Assembly (NCBI GenBank): GCA_910592205.1
Contig: CAJVPJ010000487.1
Coordinates: forward strand, 1-23,737
Direction: 5' to 3'
DNA from: Paraglomus occultum
Taxonomy: Eukaryota; Glomeromycota; Glomeromycetes; Paraglomerales; Paraglomeraceae
DNA length: 23,737 nucleotides
Position 1 is the first letter of the stretch; each line of letters opens with the position of its first letter. The translations under genes and the position numbers were made by a program. The notes under the pieces are model-generated. The model ran no database searches and was not told the origin of the DNA. It saw only the letters and a list, made by a program, of their open reading frames with translations. Of the stretch, positions 20,465 through 23,737 are shown one piece after another.

Positions 20465-20803
20465 TTGTTGTTTATTTCAACGCATTTAGAAATGCAATCA
20501 ATTACAGCTTACAAGTATTACGATGTGTGTCGTTCCCCTGCATGGTTGAACGAATGTTACAGAATATCAAGGTTCCAGGTAATTCATTGTCAAATGTCTA
20601 CACTATTAATAAGCAGCACAATATCTGCGCCATATGTACCACAAACTGTTGTGCTAGAGACGAATTATCAACAACATACTATTAATGCGAAATTGAAAAG
20701 TTCCTTAATCATTAACAACACACAAGTCATTGCCGTATCGAAAAAAAACTGGCCGATGAAATTATATACGCACCTTACTACTGAGACTAAGCATATAGAT
20801 TAA
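20465..20803 (+). CDS. Hypothetical ORF, possibly a relic (112 aa)
   Basis: The open frame runs to TAA at 20801-20803. From about residue 43 the composition is balanced and protein-like (MSTLLISSTISAPYVPQTVV, then NAKLKSSLIINNTQVIAVSK and KLYTHLTTETKHID). There is no signal peptide, membrane segment or motif I know. It may be the last exon of a gene whose other exons are hidden, or decayed coding sequence. No function offered. Confidence 0.25.
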   Translation: MLFISTHLEMQSITAYKYYDVCRSPAWLNECYRISRFQVIHCQMSTLLISSTISAPYVPQTVVLETNYQQHTINAKLKSSLIINNTQVIAVSKKNWPMKLYTHLTTETKHID

Positions 20804-20912
20804 ATTTTACTTAATAAAGGACGCAGAACGTCTCCACCATTATTTAAACGACTTTGTCTATTTTCATATTTAGCAAGCATTGAGTACCAAATTCTCAAGA
20901 GAAAATATCCTA

Positions 20913-21161
20913 CTAATACATTACGGGTATCGTTTGAGAATAACATTCAAAACCATAAAGTAAATAAATATTCCAACTTATAAGAACGTTGGCATAAATT
21001 ATACCACGTCTATCAAACGTAATCTGAGTTCCGTGAAACTCATACATAACGTAGACATATGCCTTATAAACCTTCAAATTATTGACCGCAGTCAAGACCA
21101 AACAACTCCTGATTGTTTCATAAGATTGCGCATTTTGTCTCATTAACAATGTGCTTCTCAC
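20913..21161 (-). CDS. Hypothetical ORF, possibly a relic (82 aa)
   Basis: A minus-strand frame of 82 codons starting MRSTLLMRQNAQSYETIRSC, rich in Tyr, Val and Ile, without recognised motifs. It faces the plus-strand frame ending at 20803. It could be an exon or chance. Confidence 0.2.
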   Translation of the reverse strand: MRSTLLMRQNAQSYETIRSCLVLTAVNNLKVYKAYVYVMYEFHGTQITFDRRGIIYANVLISWNIYLLYGFECYSQTIPVMY

Positions 21162-21757
21162 TTACTCGATTTGTTAAGACAATGGATACTAGCATTCTCG
21201 TGCATACCACGATACGTGTCTATTGTAGAAAGCTTGACAGTCGAAGATCGTCATAGCTAATTAGGAGAACAACCAGTACATATATTATTACACACATAAG
21301 CGACAAAAGATTAAATTAATTACATAGTTAACAACGTAAACGAGCGACTGTTATTAAAAAAACGCAATAGGTCTACTGCCATTGGTATGTATCAAACAAG
21401 GTAAAATTTATTAGTTATTTCTTAAAAATAGTTAACCGCTACCCTAACAATTACTACCACAATGGAACTAGCTAATTTAAAACGGATTAAATATTGTGTT
21501 ACCGCTTGTTTCATGCATATAACTCACAAATAAAAATAAACAACCGAATTGTGAGAACAGCTAATGTCAACCGTTTTTCCAATATCAAAAACAAATTTAT
21601 TTTATTTTTTAATTGTTTGGTAATAATTTTAGTGTTTGAAGATTAATTGTATTCGTAACATGTTGTTACTTACTGCGAGTCATTCCAAATGCTGTGTAAC
21701 ATTGATAATGATATAATGCGGGTAGATTCTCACAACTAACCTCAAGTTTAAAACATC
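21162..21757. other. AT-rich spacer upstream of family member 4
   Basis: No gene seen. TATAAT at 21712-21717 lies 41 nt before the start codon of member 4 and is a weak core-promoter candidate. Confidence 0.35.
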
Positions 21758-22842
21758 ATGAGGCATTTGTTTCAAACCACGCTAGTGTCTTTAGTTTTAA
21801 TGGCAAGTAATTTACCAATGAAAGCACATGATATCATTAATATCAATATTTTCCTAATAAATTTCATTTTAATTAGACAAGTTTAATAAAAGCTCAATTC
21901 CAGACAGGTGATGTCGCTTTGGCACCACAGACTTCATGGTGAGAATAAAACTATATTTCATCTTTTATCGTCATGTGTTTATTCTCCTTTCCCCCACTCT
22001 TATATTATAAAATGTTATTATTTTGGTGTGGGAATATTTCGCTCAGTCTTTATTTATCTCATCTCAAAGGTATGCGTGCTCTCCAAATCCGACAAATATA
22101 GCGAGTAAGTACCTCATAGTGACTTTTGCATTTACGTAATAGATGCTCACCAATTTTATTTACTAGGCTATTCTATAATTACGTACAACCAAACAGTCAC
22201 ATCAACGCCAAACTTTGGCAACACGAAACCTGGCTTTTCTAGTCCTGACGTTCCACCTTGTACGCAAAATTTTGTTTCGGTTGTTGTGGATCCCACTAAT
22301 TTTGCAAGCATCTTTAATTTACAACCATTTTTTGCTTGGGATGCACAATCATGGTTAGTAATTAATACATAATGACTGAAAAGCATTTGTGTATTGAGCC
22401 GAGTAGAATTGGATGTAGAAGAGCCTGGTTGTTTGAACTAATTATGTATTACTTTTTTCTCAACCGCAATAGCATTACCACATGTGTAAATACATGTACA
22501 AAAACCGCTCCTGCAATATCAACAGAACAGGCTGCTTGGTGTCTTGTTGTAAGCAATCCCAATAACGGTGCAGTTTTTCTCAGAATTTCTTATACCTTCA
22601 CTGATCCAACGAGCGCTGTTACTGTTACTGTTAACAGTACTCCTACCATTATTACAATCAATGGGGGAGTCAGCCCTACTACTACTTCTAATACCAATGA
22701 ATCGAGTAGTTTAACCCATACTTATACCGCTACAATAAAAATTTCTTCTGGTATTCAGAAAATTGATTGGAGCAATAGCGGCATTTTAAGCATCGCATTA
22801 GCGTGTGTTCTTGTTATTCAAAGTTTTGTAAACTTAATTTAG
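21758..22842 (+). CDS. Six-Cys surface protein, Ser/Thr stalk, family member 4 (232 aa)
   Basis: Exons 21758-21802, 21877-21938, 22070-22104, 22167-22353, 22473-22842, phases 0, 2, 1, 2. The first intron needs a GC donor (GCAAGT); the nearby GT donor would run into a stop. It begins MRHLFQTTLVSLVLM, and cleavage is likely at IKA/QF (residue 21). The ectodomain has SWYACSPNPTN, TPNFGNTKPG, DVPPCTQN, then DPTNFASIFN, the cluster CITTCVNTC and AWCLVVSNPN. The Thr-rich stalk is the longest of the family and carries several N-x-S/T sites. The end WSNSGILSIALACVLVIQSF plus VNLI is a good GPI signal or membrane anchor. It lies on the opposite strand to the other intact copies and is nearest in sequence to the decayed copy at 12.5 kb. 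Function unknown. Confidence 0.83.
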
Positions 22843-23120
22843 CAGCTATTATATAGTATTAAGAAACATATAAATTTTGATTCAAGCAAGCATAAAAATT
22901 TAATATACCAAGTTAATTTTTCCAAATATAATTTTGTTTAGTTAAAAGGTCTATGTAAATTTTTACCTATTTTGTCTTAAAATATTTCATTAAATTACTT
23001 CAAATGTGTTGCTAGTTCTAGACCAAAACAGTCCCAACTGAGGCACAACAAGTCATAAAATACAACAATGTAATGCATGGTATGAAAAATTTCCATTTCT
23101 TACGAGAATAATGTCAGCAA
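22843..23120. other. 3' flank of family member 4, no gene seen
   Basis: AT-rich sequence without coding pattern and without a clear AATAAA. Confidence 0.35.
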
Positions 23121-23586
23121 TTGCTTTTTACCGTTCGTTATAATAAATTAGCTAATCTTTGCTCAGACTTAGCCAAAAGTTTGGAATATGCAAATCAAAT
23201 GGTATTTTGCAATCTTGACGTACATAGTAATAGTCGTACACTTGCGTCCGGCAAGTTTATTTGCATTGTTAAACTTGCATCGTTAGGGACAATATCATTA
23301 AAAGAATGGTGATAGATCTCCGACAAATTGATACTATCGATAAGCAGTGGAATAAATCAAGGTTTTGGTTCTTACAAAAGTGCCAGACGTTTTGTTCAAT
23401 CGGAAGATTTCAAGAAAGCTTGGGGTAACTTTATCTACAGAATTATTGCATTTAGTCACAAAGCAGCTATTGCAATTATGATGAAGAGTTGAGTAAGATA
23501 ATTTTGCGACTGCGTGGATTACTTTGGGAGAGGTATAAAAACAATGTTAGGAAACGCAAAACTACTGAAATTTACAATGACGTTTA
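23121..23586 (+). pseudogene. Unassigned coding relic
   Basis: Several protein-like blocks follow each other in different plus-strand frames. KLANLCSDLAKSLEYANQMV is at about 23140, DLRQIDTIDKQWNKSRFWFL at about 23315, and SEDFKKAWGNFIYRIIAFSH at about 23400. YDEELSKIILRLRGLLWERY followed by KNNVRKRKTTEIYNDV ends with TAA at 23584-23586. Changing frames and stops indicate decay, or exons I cannot join. The basic, Trp-containing blocks resemble transposon proteins in style, but I do not recognise the family. Confidence 0.3.
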
Positions 23587-23684
23587 AACTGACCCGAACG
23601 TAGTTACGCATTTTTTATTCAGTATTATATATTTTAAATAATGTCTACTATATTATATACTTGTCGTATGTAAATCCCGTCGCC

Positions 23685-23705
23685 ATGTAAATCCCGGATT
23701 TACAT
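23685..23705. repeat. Palindrome within an ATGTAAAT repeat cluster
   Basis: Arms ATGTAAATCC and GGATTTACAT flank a single C (23685-23705). ATGTAAATCCCG also occurs at 23668-23679 and ATGTAAAT again at 23706-23713, so four copies or half-copies lie within about 50 bp. The cluster may be the subterminal repeat of a transposon cut off by the window edge. Confidence 0.55.
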
Positions 23706-23737
23706 ATGTAAATGCGGTTTTGGGGTCCTTGACGGAA

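Noticed and set aside
1-23737. tRNA, rRNA or CRISPR arrays
   Set aside because: No cloverleaf-like block with a T-loop GTTCRANNC, no rRNA core sequence and no regularly spaced direct repeats were seen.

Overview
The window looks like nuclear DNA of a fungus with an AT-rich, repeat-filled genome. It has short GT-AG introns, widely spaced genes and three classes of decayed DNA transposon. The SWIM-type MULE transposase and a repetitive relic near 4.7-5.0 kb resemble, from memory, families abundant in arbuscular mycorrhizal fungi (Rhizophagus and relatives). That assignment is an inference; no marker gene fixes the species.

Layout. About 0.9-7.2 kb is a transposon graveyard: a Myb/SANT-like relic (-), a MULE/SWIM transposase pseudogene (+), a repetitive-family relic (-), a PIF1-helicase relic of Helitron type (-), and a well delimited Tc1/mariner element of 1331 bp at the edge of that helicase. 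About 7.6-9.6 kb holds a G+C-richer, apparently intronless gene for a Vps62-like domain joined to an Asp-box beta-propeller. It carries two opposite single-base frame breaks, both in G runs. About 10.5-11.15 kb is the 3' end of a second Helitron: helicase C-terminus, GC-rich hairpin, CTAG end.

From 11.5 kb to 22.9 kb the picture changes. A predicted two-exon gene for a 52-residue secreted peptide (11.5 kb) is followed by a dispersed cluster of one lineage-specific family. Four intact five-exon genes lie at 13.1-14.1 (-), 15.9-17.0 (-), 18.8-19.8 (-) and 21.8-22.8 kb (+), with a decayed copy at 12.5-12.8 kb (+). Each encodes about 216-232 residues: a signal peptide, a compact ectodomain with six conserved cysteines, a Ser/Thr-rich stalk and a hydrophobic C-terminus, so most likely a cell-surface (GPI-anchored or single-pass) protein. 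Only the last exons were visible as long open frames. The other exons were found by matching splice sites, phases (0, 2, 1, 2) and motifs across all four copies.

I do not recognise this family; it is the best candidate for an undescribed system here. The genes look like members of one surface repertoire rather than a pathway, and nothing in the sequence links them to the transposons except proximity.
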